Numbered from the stretch's first letter, positions 34,401 through 49,400 are shown. The stretch is DNA of 64,000 nucleotides from Effrenium voratum (GCA_963377175.1 CAUJNA010000520.1:87501-151500), one strand, 5' to 3'. Translations and numbers: made by a program. The notes: generated from the letters alone by a model not told the origin.

Positions 34401-37400
34401 AAGGCGGGGGGTCCTGGAGACTCGAGCGAAGCTGAGGGAGGGAGGGGGGGGGATGGCTGGGGGGGGGGACGCGAGCTGGCACGTGTGATCGGTGCGATCG
34501 GTGCGAGAGATGCAGGGCATGAGAATTGGAACGGGATTCCCGAATAAAGGAAACCATAGGGGAGGGTTTCAATCGGGGTCATTCCCTCATCCCCTGCTGA
34601 AATTTAACCAAATGAAAGCGACTCGCCTATGCCATTCCCATCCTTTCATCTCTATCTTCATCCTTTCATCACCTGCCGTGTAGTCCAGATACTGGTGCTA
34701 GGAAAGGCAGGTAATTGGTTAAGAGAAAGCCTTTCCTATGCCTTCACCATCATTTCCCTACCTTGTCCTGGAAATGCCGAAGGGTGAACAGATGAGATGG
34801 GAATAGACAGGCTATAGAAAGGACCTTGAGTGCCTGTCTTCATTTCCGCTCGTTTCACTCACTAATACCCGCCAATAGAATTTGGAAATATGGCGAGCAC
34901 CAGCAAGTTAGGGCACGTTCTTTTCAAGCTTTAGAAGAAGCACCTTCCAGCTTCGCAGAAGCTCCTGCTTGGCCTTGTGAGATGGACTATGTTTTGCTTT
35001 CCCTCGGTGAGCTTGACTTGGCTTTGCTGCTTGATGTTGCGCTTCTTTTGCTCGCTCTTGCTCGCTCTTGCTCGCTCTCTCCTGTGCTTGCTCGCTCTCC
35101 TCCGGTTCTACCTTGCTTGCTTGCTTGCTTGCTTGCTGGCTTGCTTGCTGGCTTGCTTGCTGGCTTGCTTTTCATGGAGACGCATGGGTTATTTTGCAAC
35201 ATGGCGAGGTCATGCCGTGAGGGCAATACGAGCTTGTGCATGAGCACGGTTTTCTTTTCCGGTTGGAAAGCATCGACGGCATCGCCGGCGTTTCTGGCGA
35301 GCCTCGTAGCTCCCATGCCTCGAGGTGCTTAGAAAGACGGCGGTCATTGAACTGGAGCAGGCACGACTGGGGACCGCCTCCCGCGCAGCCGATGCCGAAG
35401 CCGTAGGCCGAGCATGTGGTGAATGAGAAGAATGTGCTGACCAGCTTGCGGCCAAGTGGCGGATTTTTGGGGAGCAAGCGCTGGCTCGCTCGGAGTTGTA
35501 CACCGCTAATGACTTGCACGGGTTGAAGTTGTATTCTGCGACCTGAAGCCCAGGTGTCAGCTCTCCTTTCATGATCCGCGTGCTAGACACCTTCCAGGAT
35601 TTCAACATAACTGACTCCCAACTTTTTAGACAGAAGGCGGCGCCAGGACACCCATCGCCTGTACATCGCCATGGAGCTGGTGATAGGCTGCTCCGCTGTG
35701 TTCCGTCTGGCGTGATCTCCAACACGCAGAGAGGGGATGCAGATGCAAGTCGCGGGGCGCAGGGGGAGAGCTCTTCACCCTTCTCCGAGCCAAGAAAAAG
35801 CTGCCTGACTGCTTTGGAGACAAGCAGTATCAGTCACATGGCTGTGGGCCAAAACCGTTTTGGGATCCCATTTTGGGGTAGGTGAATTCATCACCCATTT
35901 TAGAACCTATTTTAGCGGGGTTTGGGATGTTCACTGGGGGTACGATTTGGATTTTGACCCATGGCCACATAGAGCTGCAAAATGAACTCGCAACCGCTCG
36001 AAGTGCAGTGAGACTGTGATGCTTAGGTTTGAGGAGCATGCTAGCAGATTCTTTGCTGCAGAGGACGCACACTGAATTGGCCGTGATCAGCACTTTGCAG
36101 TGGTACGCAGAATGTTTTTGGAAGGCAATGTCATACTGTCACATTGAGCTGTTGATTGTCCGATCCCAAACCCAAAACATCGAAATAGAGTAAATAGAGG
36201 GACACTCAAAATGGCACCGTGTTAAATGGAACTACAGCAAAGGCAAAAACCTGCGTAACCAGTGCTCTTCGTTTTTGAGCCACAGCCAGGTGGACTGTGT
36301 AGATTCTTTCGTGGTTGGCGCAGACTTTTTTGGAACTCCAGTGCTTGTCTCGAGTTTGCATGACTGCACTCCATTTGGGCATTTGAGCGTTCCCCAGAGG
36401 GGTCGGTAGTTTTTTTAATTAATAAAAACAAATTGAGACCCTCCCAGCTTCGGTTTCATATCTTCGTATACCTTGAATAGCTCGAAGGTTTCAAGATGGT
36501 CTCTCTCTCTCTCTCTCGCTCTGCGCAGATGGCCTCCGCTTTGCTTCACCTGCACAGTATGCTGGTCGTCTTCAGGCGCACATCCAGAGAGAAAGCCCAA
36601 CGTTTGTGGCACCTTTGTTTTAGAGACTCCCCAAAAGGTATCGCGTGTTCCTTTTGGCGGTCTCCTGGTTAAAAAAAAACAAAAACAAACAAACAACACA
36701 TCACTCAACCGCCTCTTGGTGTCGAAAAAAACGGCTGCGCGTTTTGCCACGCCCGTTTCAATCAGAGAAAAAATAATCAGAAGAAGCGCAGGGACCTGAA
36801 GCCGGAGAACATCTTGGTGCACAAGCTTGGAGCCCAAAGCTTCGAAGCGCGGGGGCCGGTCGGATGCGCGGTCGGGTCGAACAAAGCACCAGATGTGATA
36901 GGCAGGCGCCAGGCAGGGAGACCCTCCCACCAAGTGAAATGAAAGCTGACAAGGGGGCCCTTGAAAAGGACAAGTACCTTCCAGGAGCCCCCCCCCCCGG
37001 TCAGGTTCCATGTTAATTGGTGGGAGGGTATATAGAAAGTTGCGGCGGGCACAAAAAGACTTGTGGCTTTTGCGCGAGTTGAGGTCCGGGCACTTGAAGC
37101 TAACAGACTTTGGCTTCGCCAAATACCTCAAGGCCTGGGGCAATAGGCGAAGAGAGCAATCGTGTTTGAGTGCCCGAGTGGCCTTCCCTGACTGTGCTCT
37201 GCCGACCGGCTCGAAAAAGCGTAATAAGAAATGCGCCTACGGACGACAAATATTCCTATCAACCCCACGCAACACCACGCACGTTGGACAGAGACCACTA
37301 AATGGGTCAGACATGACAGACGTGAAAGCTCCGTGGCACGCCGTGACTTGAAGTGCAAGACCCGAGAAGATGGCTGGTGCGGAGCTCACTTTGGGCGCCG

Positions 37401-40400
37401 AGCGCTTGTAGCAAAGGGCAACGACTGGCAGTTGACATCAGGCGCGCTCGATTGCAACATGCCAGATGCTCTGAGGCGCGGTACAGGGCGTGATCAAAAC
37501 CTTCAACGCGCAGAAAGGACGGATCTTTTTTTTTAGGAGTCGCACGAAGGGTCCTTGCGTTGAGATGTGACGGGGAAGCCCACTTGTGTTTATGTGTTGC
37601 CCCGCGTGAGCTCCGGGATGGACGCAGAGAAACACCCGGAACAGCATCAGTCACTTGCAGACTTGTTACTGGACGCAGTTGTCACGTGGGGTCCTGCAGA
37701 AGATGCGCCCGCTGCTTCTCCGGTGTATTATATTGCACATTATTCCCAAATAAATGCCAAGCCGTATATCGGCCTGTCTGAAAACCTCAGCAAAAGGCGC
37801 AAGACAGGGCATGCTCGACTTACCCGCAACATACCCCCGGAAACATACCCACCAAAAAAACCGAATCATGTAAAGCCCCCGCTGAACTGAATCGTTATGA
37901 GTCAGGCTTCGGCTTTATCGCCTGCCCGGAGATCGAGGGCGACGTCTACTTCAACCGTCAGCACCTGTCGCGACCGCAGTTGCCGCTTCGCACGAGGTGA
38001 GTTGAGTTCGGGATTCGCATCACCGCAGCCTGGCCCAAAGTAGGTTCGGCAGATCGGTTAAAAGACAAGAGGGCCGAGGAAAGCATGCATGGGAACGTGA
38101 GCACAGTCCTGGTTGCTTGCCATACAGGATTGCTCATGCAATTTGTGAGCGCAGTTCTGGTTGCCCGCCATAAATAGGTTTGCTTGAGTACATCAAGAGT
38201 AGATACTTTTCAGACTCAAATGGCCAAAGTGCCGGGCCTGGTGCTCATTTTACTCCTCGCCTTGGCGAAGGCCGATTCAGCGCGCGACAGCGCGGCCTTC
38301 AGTTGAGTTCATTTTGGAAACGGCCGCTTGCGGGATTGGCTTGTGTCTAACCGTGGTCGTGATCGGAGTGACTGGCGACGGGTTTGTCAAAGGCCGTGGA
38401 AGGAGGCACTCAGTCGACTCCACGGGAGAGCGGTCAGGAGGGAGCTGAAAAGGGACTGTGACTAGTGTAAGTCTTTCAGTTTCTGACCTGCGAGCTTTTC
38501 GTTCAACAACAATCCTTTGAACATTTCGATCCAATTCTGGCGGGGCCACTACAGCAAGGTTGAGGTTGTGATCAAGAGAACAAAGCTGTACAGGTGTTCC
38601 TTCGCTTGGATTTGTTTAGAACTGAACACTGCGGATACCTGAGAAACATTACAAACGGAAATGCAGGTGTCCTCTCGCCGAAAGAGAGATCCCTGTTGGA
38701 CCCCTGCCGGATCGCGGCAAAACGACTTGAGTCACTCGAAGGTACGCAAGTCGTTCAATGTTTTGGCTAAAATGGCTCAACAAGAACCGGAATGCCAAAA
38801 TGGGTTGCCCTGGCAAGTGGAAAGCCATGGACTTCAAAGCCCGCGGTTTGCCCCTCCGATCGTTTTTTTTTGAGCCACTCCCAAGTCGGTCTGGGTGAAC
38901 ATTACTGCGAGGCCCATGAGCCAGGCGGGCGTCGACTCATGGGTTCTAAGGCTCGGGGCCTTTGGGTTGCCCGTCTTTGTTGGCTGAGCCAAAAGGGAAA
39001 CCCCGAGATCCATTTTGGGGGGCCCGGGGCGAGGCCGAAAAAAAGGGGGGGAAACCGCCGCCAAGTCGGAGTTGGAGCTTTTTGGCTTTCTTTTGGCTTC
39101 CTCTGCAAGGGTCTGCGGACGGGGATTTGGGGGACTTTGCAGGGCATGAAGTCGACAGCTTCTTGCCCCGGTGGCAGCCGATTCCCGAAGGACGACCAAA
39201 ATGTGCATCGGGCCCGACACATTTTGATCCGGGGCAAAGTTTGTTTTTTCTTCGCAGGAGTTGCAGAGGGAGCTCATGGGCTACAGGAGGAGGAGCTGGT
39301 TGGCTATGGGTCAAAATCAAACCACCAGGAATTGGACCGCAGGTTTTTTGGTCCATGTTTCCATTTACCAGGGACCCATTTTCGGTACCTATTTTTGACC
39401 CACGCGCGGTTGTTTTGTTTGTTCGCCAAGATAGCTTTATTTTGGGTGTGGCTCAAAATTCAACAGGAGGGGCAAACCGCAGGCATGTTTCCACTTATCA
39501 GGGTTCCATTTTGGTACAGGTTTTTTGAGCCACAGCCCTTTAGCAACAGGGGTTACGTCTAAATCCCAGGCTATCTGGGTATGCTGGTGCATGTTTTTGC
39601 CCTGTCGAGAAAAGCATGTCCAGGAGGAATTTACCAGGGTGGATATCAGCTGCAGCTTCATGCTCATGGGCATGTTTTTGTTCATCATGGCAGCCTGGCG
39701 CTTCGATGTCCGCTCTTGCCATGGTGCCAAAGTCAAGAAGTGAGCCACGTGCTCAAAACCCGGGTAGGTGAAGGTTCGTAAGCGATAATCCCAGCCAGGC
39801 ATAGATGCGTCCGCCTTTTAATTTCCCGACATGGCCTTGGCTAGACCATTTTGATACCGATCGGTTTTGATTGTGACTCACTTGTCCTTTCACCCCTCTG
39901 CTTTTGCCTTGTTGCCCCTTTATTGAGGCCAGGTCTTTCAGGGGCAAAATGGACACCATGGCCGTTGACATGTGGAAGCGCTAAGATCGCGAGAGTTTGA
40001 GCGCACGCCTTAGGTAATTTTCTACTTGGTAAACTATCCAGACGACGACATTAAGCCGCTGCCCCAGGAATGTCCAATGCCACAAACTTTGCACTGCGAC
40101 TGCGGGCTGTGCGATCTTTGGACCAAAATCGCGGCATTTGTTTTGACACACGTTTTTGATAGGCGATACTCCTGGTCCATCATCAACACGACGATCTCCA
40201 TTTTCACCGTTTGGGCCTCGAAAGGACAGACGTTGCATCCTAGCCCAGACAGCCTGCATAGCTTGGATGGTTTGCTATAGGTAGGGAATGAGGATTGGAA
40301 TGCACTGCAAGGGGGATTCCCGAATTTTCAGGAAACCACCCGTCGCATGGTTTAAATCGGGGGGTCCCTCCACGTCTCATTCCCCGGCCAGAAACGCGCC

Positions 40401-43400
40401 GCGCCTTTGAGGCCGTGCTGATCTTTAGTGGTGCGGAGGAGGTTCTCATCCACTTCATGGTGAATCCTTTGCTGGGAGACTCTTGGTCGAATTGTGGCTC
40501 AAAAAACAACAACAAAAACCGCAGAACCCCCGCGGAACCTTCCTCCCCCCCCCCAAAAAAAAAATGGTTGGTTTCGAGATGGGACTGCCAAAAGGGCTCG
40601 TTTTCAAACGAGGACGCCCAATTCGAGACGACGTGATTGCAGGTGTTGCTTCATTGAGGGCTGATGTTTCTCTCAACAAAAAGCTAGGGGGACTCCCCCC
40701 CACCCCCCCACCCAATGTTCCCATGTTTCGGAGAAGGCCTGCTGCCGGTTTTGTGGGTCCTTTGCTTTCTCACTAAGGAGTTCCCCCACGGCTGGAACCA
40801 GCTTGGCCGTGCCCGGGCGAAATGGAAGCGAATGGGCCGCACGGCGCACGGCATTTGTTTGGTGAGTCTGAGGCGTGGTGACTGGATATGTGGTCTTTCT
40901 GCTTTGGCCCCTTGCCACAATGCAATGCCAATCTCCAACATGTTCTGCGTGTGTGAGGTTCATTATGGCCGAACTGATGATCGCAACTGGAGCCGCACGA
41001 ATCGTGGTTCGATACCTTCATGGGTTTCCCATGACGCCTGAGGCTTACTTCGCCAACGCGGTCTGCCAGTCGCGCGTGCGTTCTGCTGGCGGCCAGTGGG
41101 TGATTCAAGAGCATCTCCGAGGGGACCACGGGACCCCAATTGCGGCTCGGACGGATTTGCCCCGGAGCCGGCGGATGGCGTATCTTTGAGCGCTGTGGGA
41201 AATGGAATCCACTTACAACCACACGTTGGCTTCCCAAAGACAAAGCCCATATACAGGGGGAGATTCCCTGGTATCGCAGAAGTGGGGTTCAAACCCTTGA
41301 TCCCACAGCCCTGTTTTGGAGTCACCCGCTGTTGGTGGTCTTGGGAAACCGAAAGGAAAACCCTTCGCGCCATTTTGCGGGGCCCGGCCAAAAAAAAGCC
41401 AACCCACCTCGTCGAGCTGCGCGGAGTGAGAGTGCAGAGTTTGGCCCCAGGACGATCCATCTAGAATCAGACCAGGAGAACGCAAGAGCATCGCTGTCGT
41501 CGATGGCGTTGAGGTCTTCGTGGCGGTGGAGGACCAGGGCCGAATGTGAGTCAAATGGGTGTGGCTCAAAATTCACCAGGAGGGGCAAACCGCAGGTTTT
41601 GGTCCATGTCTCCACTGACCATTCCATTTTGGATCCCCATTTTTGAGCCAGATCGCGGGCGCGAACCACTCCGCGCTTTGGCTCCTTGAATTTTGCTCTG
41701 TCAGGACCTGATTCAGGCGAGCTTTGAGCAGCGGACGAAATGCTGGTCCATGCTGCACTCGCACATGGCAGGAGTGGTCGGTCCATGCGAATTTGCAGTC
41801 CGCTGGAATTTGAATTATCAAAAGTGGATGATGTTGTCTCCCCTAAATGGCTGCTGGCCGGCCAGTCGACCGAGCGCCGCTTGACAGCTCGCAATTCGCA
41901 GGTCGCTGACCTTGTGCCAATTGTCCCCCAGGCTTTGCAATGATCAGCGCAGGGGGGGATCTGCAGCACGTCACGCACTTCAGGGCACATTGGTACACTT
42001 GCCAGGGCCCTGGGCCATGTCACTTCGCTTTCCGGGGCTTTTGCTGTCTGAGGCCTGATCACTGTAGCCGCCAGCCGAGCGAATGCAGTTTGATTCCAGT
42101 TCAATCAGCTGATTTCTCCGCCAAGTTGGCCAGTCGAACCAGAGCCCGAGGTGCTGAACGTTTTCTTCCTCCTGCTGCTTTTCCGTGGCTTTGGCATTGC
42201 TTAGCCATTTGGCTGTGGTTGTCAAAACCGTTTTGGTTGATCAACCATTTTGGTTGGATTGGGTGAATTCACCACCCATTTTGGAACCTATTTTAGTGGT
42301 TGGATTGAATCGGATGGATTCGGGTTTTCTGAGCCCATGGCCATTGTTCCTTCTGAGCCCTTGGGTGCGCATGGGGTGATTCCTTGTCCATTCTTTTCAA
42401 CCATCGTTCTTTCCAAAGATGGGATCCGTGTTTTGGGGGTTTTATTGAGAGGTTTCCTAGCACGAGATTCGGATCGGAACGAGTTTGGACATGGACGGCA
42501 CCTTTAGAGCTACCGGGGGGAAGATCCTTGAGGTATTGCAGCGTCCTGGCGCCGGCGGCGAGCCGCGCAACTCGAGGACAGCGAGTCAGAGGAGAAGGAG
42601 ACGGCCGGGCGCTCAGGGCGCTTTTTTGCGAATCTTGGATGCGTCTCAACATATGGCCACTCCCAATCCCCACCAAAATAGACCAAAATGGATGGTGCAC
42701 CTACCCCAAAAATGGTGCCATTGGTTTTGACCCACAGCCATATAGGGACTTGGACCCCCCCAAAAACAGAAGAATGGCGTGGTGTCTTTTGGTTTCCCAA
42801 ACACCCTTCTATTCCATAAGGGTACCTGGCTCAACACAGGACGAGCCACCCGTGTAAGCTTCATTTGCCCGAAACAAAGCCGTGGCCGGAAGGCGGAGGG
42901 AAGCGCATTGGAGGATTCTTTTGAACACGTGGGTATGGGTCAAAATTAGTCACCACCAGGAATTGGACCGCAGGTTTCAGTCTTTTGGTAAGGTAACCCA
43001 TTTCGGGTATACCCATTTTGACCCACACCCACATGGCGGCATTGGGACACATGAATCGAAACAAATTTGGCTATGGCAAACGGTGGAGGCCCAAATTTGA
43101 AGCGAAAACAGTTCGCAATCCAAATGTGCCAAGCCCATCCCAAAGCCAAACCGCAGACAAAGAGGCATCTCTGAGGAATTGCAAGGTGCTAGGTGAGTCT
43201 GAGTCCTGGGTCTGCTGGGTCAGGTCCATCTCTGGGAGACGCACGCCGTCGAATCAGAGGACCTGCGACACCCGAGTCGATCCGATCCGGGCAGCTTGCG
43301 ACAGGACGAGCTGTTCGGCCTCTCCATTTCATTTCTCCTCGTCCAGGCTCGGCTTGAGGCTTGAGGCTTGAGGTCAGCTGCATGCGGCAAGAGAGTTCAA

Positions 43401-46400
43401 GTTCTCATGGACATGAAGTCGTGGCTGACATTCCGAAAAGCAAATTTGGGTGTGTCTGAAAACAAGCGAATTTCAAAATGGCGCAACGTACTTCTAGGAT
43501 AGATGTCAACTAACAAAAATGATGTTGAAGATAACAATAATAACCAAAAAGTAAAAGAAAAGCAACAATATTAAACCAAAAGAAAGCACATGAACAAGAC
43601 TTGAAGATAATGGATCCAGATTTATAATTGGTTAGGTGTAATGCCTGATGAACAGGATGGCTTCCCCTTGACGAAAAGGGTACCGACGTACCGAGCCTCA
43701 ACCAAAAAGACCCCAAGAAGCAGATCTTAGGTGCTGAGGTTCCACATCACCGGCGTGTTGTCCACAAAGCGCCGCGCCCAAGCGAAGCGGCAACCGTGTG
43801 CTATGTGCAAATGGGTCGATTCTTTTTCGAGAGTTGATTTGGTTGAAAAAATAGAGGGCGATTCCTGGTTTACCTGGTGGTTCAATCAACTATCAGGCCA
43901 TCTATTTGCTCAAAAAGGACACCCATGCTTTTAGCAGAGTTGTGAGATCACAAGGGGTTTATCCCCACTTCTACAAGGGAATCCCTTCTTTATATGGGGG
44001 GTTAGTCTGTGGGAGGCCCTTTTTGTTGTGGCAGGGTTCCCATTCAAACCAACCAGCGATTTGCTGCAAGCCTCTCGATTTGGGGAGGACTTTGGGGAGA
44101 AATCAGTTAAGCAGCTAATCAATGGCAGGGTTTTGCTAACATGGAACCCACCAGGAGGTCTATTTCCAAGAAAGATTGTCTTCCAGGACCTTAATGCCAG
44201 GTTCCATGTTTGTGGATGGGAGGGTATATGAAAAGGGAATGCATGCATTCTGTGAAGGTCTCCGGGGCAGCTCGTATAGTTTTTGCTTTTCCCGGTAGGC
44301 CTTTGTTCACCGTGGGGCCTTCGTATGCTGTTTGCCAAGTAAAGAGGTTTGCACTTCCTTCGCCTTGCTTTGTTTGAGTGAGTACGAACGGGTGCTGCCG
44401 GTATTGCCAAGCTACCTTGGCTTTTTTTCTTTGTGTTTCATGGCGCTGTTTTGTTCGGATGCCTTTCCATAAGCACAAGCCAAATCGGGTCCTTTGCAGG
44501 AGCCTATAGACTTGAGGCTTAAACAATTGTATCCGCTGCAAGATGGCCATGGGTCATAACCTATGGCTCCATTTTGGGGCGGATGAACACCCATGTACCA
44601 TTGGGGGGGGGGTGATATGGGCTGGGGATAGGATGGGATTGGGGGTGATATGGGATGGGGAGGCAGGGGGGATGGGGAGGCAGGGGGGATGGGATGGGGG
44701 GTGGGGGGGGGGGGATTGATGAGGGGTTTCCCTCTGTTTTGACCCGCCCGATGGCCTGCGACGACCGCCCCGAAGCATCTGCGATGCTCTCTGAGGTCGG
44801 GCGCGGAGCCGGGGGAGGTCTTCGGCACCCGGGAGATCTGGATATGCTACGGGGAGGCCCTTGGCTTTGTGGCCAGGAGCTCAGCGCGCGCGAGTGCGCG
44901 CGTGCGAGTGCGAGAGAGCGAGAGACATTTGTGGGCCACTTGGGAGGTTGACCCGTGGATGAATTCCTTTGCGTTTTGCTGAGAGATGTTAGGACTTTAA
45001 CATGTTCTGCCAACTCATGGGGGTTTTTCACTAAACCACTAGAAGTTAAGCTTTTAGCAGGGGAGCAGAAAGCAACCGAGATTCGTGGATGTTGATGTTT
45101 GCGTGGCCCAGTTTGCAACCATTGCGGTGGTGCTGCTGCATCCGAATGGACGCCTTGCGGATCTTGCCCGAGGCATGTCTTGTCTTGAGTAGCAAGTCTT
45201 CCCTTGGTGGCTCCCAGCCGTCCCCTTAGCTTTTTGGCTTTTTGGCCGTTCAGAGGGGTTTTTCATTCAACCCCCCAAAAGTCAAACTTTTTGCGGGGGA
45301 TCTGGCCATGGGTCAGAACCTATGCCTCCATTTTGGGGCGGATGAACACCCATGTACAACCTACTTTGATGTTCGCCAGGGGTTTCCACACGGTTTTCTG
45401 AGGACAGTTTTAGGAGTACTGCGCCAGGCACCTTTTCCATGTCCTTCGCATGGTGCTTCCTCTTTGCCTCCCGGTGGATGTTCGAGCCGCTCAGCGCAGC
45501 TCGCGACCCTTTGGAGTGCGCGATGCGCGCGCGCGCGCGCACGGAGCACGCGGTGAGGTCCTGGCCCCTACTGCAGCACCTGAACATCACCCCGAGGAAC
45601 ATCGAAGGCAGCGAAGCTTCGTTTCGGGGCAGTGGACAGGCACAGGACATGCACGAGGCTGTGAAGCTTTGGACCATTGGTCACACAATTGACACACATA
45701 CACACAGCGAAGCCCAAGAACCAGGCCGACTGGTGCTGTCCCTGTTCCTGTCGGGCTTTGCATGCGCAGCTCTGAGCATATCTTTGGTTGAGTGCGATCA
45801 GCTCGCCAGCGCGTTGAAGGTTCCATGATCATCGTCCTGGACAAAATCGAGGCGCGGCCAGTGACATTGTACAACCGGAGTTGAATATGTGATATCGTGC
45901 AAGGGTATCATCCTTGGAAGTCAACCAACAAAGTTACTGATACAGTACACATAATTGCACAGTACTTTTTTGGGAGTCAAGAGCTAGAATCGCGGGAGCT
46001 TGCGCAAGTGCTTTTGATTCAAAGTTGGGCTCGCTGGCAACATAGGATTTCGCTGGACCCTAGGAATCCCCCTGAAATGTCCGTAAAGGGAACCCCTGAA
46101 AATCGAATCCGGTCCTCCGGAGTCGGAAGTTCCCACAGTTTGCGTCATCTCGAGACCGGTGTTGTGGTGTGGATATTCAGCCAAAATTCGCAGATGGATT
46201 TTGTGAACAGGCACACAGTCATGCAGGCATGTTGAGTTGTTCTTCGTTCAGGTGTTTTTTTGCACTTGCACCATGGATTCCATTGATATTGCGGCCACAA
46301 GCTGTAGTAGTAGTATCCTTACTCAGAATTCACAGGCTTCCACTGCATCTTTTCAACTGCAGATTTGGATCCAGTCAGGACGCCTCTGAGAACACGCACA

Positions 46401-49400
46401 AGAAGACCACTCACAAAATAGCAGCCGCCCTGTGCCGATGCTGTTAGCTTGTGCGGGTTTGGTCGACAAGTTGGAGTGCCATCTCACAACACAATGTTTT
46501 TTGTGCATGTGACATGGGCATGAGGTGAAAAACATTGTCACTGGGCTTAGTATCCTCGTTGGCTTCACCTGGGAGATTACATTGGATGGATGCACAGCTG
46601 CTTGGCTGAATGGTTGTTCACTTTGATCGCGTTCTTTGCTTGAACGCCTGTGCATGCCGAACAAATTTCTTTGTAGCCTGCTCGAATTATGCAAGTGCAA
46701 TGTGTAAATCCGAAACCTCTCTTGAGCAGATCTTGTATGCAGGGGCATGGCTGTGTGTTACCAAATGCATTTCCCAGTGCTTCCAGTTCCCACCATAGCA
46801 GGTATGCAGGGGAAACCATTCATGGTAAAACCTGGAGGTAAGGATCTCTAGTTACCTATAGCTGGAAGCACAGGGAGTGGCTGCTTTCCGGATGTGGTTT
46901 CTTTTTCTTGGGTCAGGGGGGCCCAGATTTGATATCCTATGTCCATCCGAGGAAGCTGTGACTTCCCTTTTCCGCACAGAGAAGAGACAGCTTGCAGCTC
47001 TGATGCAATGGCTTGGAGTCAGAGCCAGAAGCCTATGTTGCGCAGCGCGCTTCCTAGTCTAGCAATTGTAAAAAAGCAAAAGCATACCATGTGGGGGTTG
47101 ATCAAACGTGCTTTACATGGGATAAGCATGGTGAACAACCGCATATATATATATATATATATATCTATTAATAGTATGTATCTGTTTTCCTCAATGGGAA
47201 CAGTTACCCCTTGGTCATGGGGGCCAGGAATATTGATCAACCCCCAGTTGGGAAAGCGCCAGTTGGATGGCTGACTTCAGGGTCATTCAAAATTTCTCAT
47301 TCCCTGCCGATTCCGCACCAGCAGGCTGAACGGTGTTCGATTTCGCAACTCCAGTAGAACTATGGTAAGCATCCACAGAATTCGGCTTCTTCTAAGCCAA
47401 AGAAGGCGCCCTGGAGAAAACCACTGCACACTCGCAAGGGTGCCACAAGACACATGAGTTTGGTGAGACTGTAATATGTGCATGTGGCATGTCTACAGAC
47501 GTAGTGCCAGTAGACGTAGTGCCCAAAGGTTTAGCAAACTCGGCAGGTTCTACACAGAGATAAAGCTTCAATCGTTCAAATTTGGGCTTGGGCAAAAATC
47601 AAACTGAACCGAGACAAGATTCGAGACAAAGTCAGCGGCGGAAGACTTGGCCCGTAATCTGTGAGACATTTGTTGGCGATGTTGCAAATACAAGGACCGC
47701 GAAGTTGACAGAGGCTCAGCTTTTGCCATTCTGACCCTGCCACATGGAAGTCAATATGCGATCCCAGCATGGTTTGCTCAGTTTCATATCAGCACAGTGG
47801 AAGGTAAGATGCAGCTGGAAATTAGATGTGAGCAACGTCCGCAAGAGGCCCCAGCAGCAGCCCAGAGCGCGCAATGTAGGTAGCGAGCAGATCCGGCCAG
47901 CAGGAGGAGTAGTAGTAGCAGTAGTACTTGTAGCACTTGTGGTACTACTAGTACTACCTACTTCTGCCTACTTCTGCCTACTACTACTGCTGCTGCTACT
48001 ACTGCTGCTACTACGACTGCTACTACTAGTCCTAGTTCGGGTACCACAGAAACAATGGTAGGTGTACTTGCTGGAGTACTCGCAGCAGTCTTTGATGGAG
48101 TCGTAGTACTAGAGGAAGAAGGAGAAGAAGAGGAAGAAGACAAACAGTAGAATACTTATATTGCATCGTCCTCCTCGTTTTCTGTTTGTCACCGCGCTTA
48201 CTGTTCAGTAGTGTTTCTACCTGTGCGCGTTGTATTGTGCTTGCGGTTACGCTTGCAACGATGGTAGCAGACTTGGTGCTTGAGCCAACACTTTGGCTTG
48301 GCCCGGAATGCCTTCTGCTGGAATTCATCTTTTGTTCCTTGCCTCATTCGTAGGACAATTGTACGCGGTGCTTTGGCCTGAGTCAAGCGACTTGCCAAGT
48401 CAGGTCTCAAAGCTCTCCGGCAGCTTGGATTGCAAATAGGCTTTGGCGTTGCAATTGCTCGGCTGCATATCGCAACAAATTTCTGTCGCGAAGATGCTGC
48501 TAGCTAGGTGGTCTGCCGCGCTAAAAACTTTGAGTGCTGTTCCTTGGTTTTCCTTTGATTTGATTGTGGGCGGAACGGCGGAACCGCTTGAAGCAAGGTT
48601 CTATTCTCATCTCCTTGGTGGTGCTGCCAGCTTGGCGCAGGCAGGAATTCGTTTTTTCGTGCAGCTTGGCACATGTTAGACCCTTTTTGAATTCATCTTC
48701 GTTCGTGGACAGGGATTGTGTGAAGCAATGCAGTTGCCTTCCTTCGCACCGCAATTTGCAAGGCTGGCACGCTGGCATGGGAGTGGGTTCATGCGTGCCT
48801 AGTTGGCAGATTTGACGTTGCCAATCAAGGAATTGCCGCTTTGGGTATTGACCGTGCTCTGCTATCGGGCCGTTCTCGAGCCGGAGCAGGGGAACCATGC
48901 GTGTGTGTCACGCTGGTTCGAAAACGATGGCGAAAGGTTCTGGTCTTTGACGGGCAAAAGCGCTGCATGGGCGCGTTCAGCTTCGGAGCACCACTTTGCA
49001 AGTGGTTTTCGGACGTGACGATTTGAATGACTCCTTGGGCATGCTTCTGGAACTTCTGGGCGACTGCTAGTGAGCGCCTTCCGCTTTCCGCCGCAAGTGC
49101 CGCGACCGAGCTAGGCGACATTCCCGACCTATCAACCCATCCTCTCAGTGGCGCTGCCGTGTTAGGAGGCTTTTAATACGTGGACGATATTCCTGAAGAG
49201 CACCCTGAGCTTTCTGCCAAAGACTTCTGAGGGTCGCACACAAACACCTCAGTGATCTGGGCGACCTCTCAATCTTCTCAGGGCTCGGCTGCGTTGCTGC
49301 GCCGCGCTTTTGTTTGGGGGACCGCCGCCTTCAAGTGGTTTTTTTTTCTTCTTTTTTTTTTTCTCTTTTTTTTCTCTTCTTCTTTTTTTCTTTCCACACG

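Noticed and set aside
35210..35519. Minus-strand frame YGFGIGCAGGG resembling a cold-shock GFGF motif
   Set aside because: It is antisense to kinase exons 35325-35360 and 35407-35450, which fit PKA helix C exactly.
38761..38785. Sequence GGCTAAAATGGCTCAA as a spliced-leader relic
   Set aside because: It does not match the dinoflagellate spliced leader core (CATTTTGGCTCAAG) closely enough and is better explained as the end of a family A element.
46070..46110. Frame KGTPEN as the missing kinase activation-segment exon
   Set aside because: It lacks the TxC before GTP and suitable borders; coincidental match.
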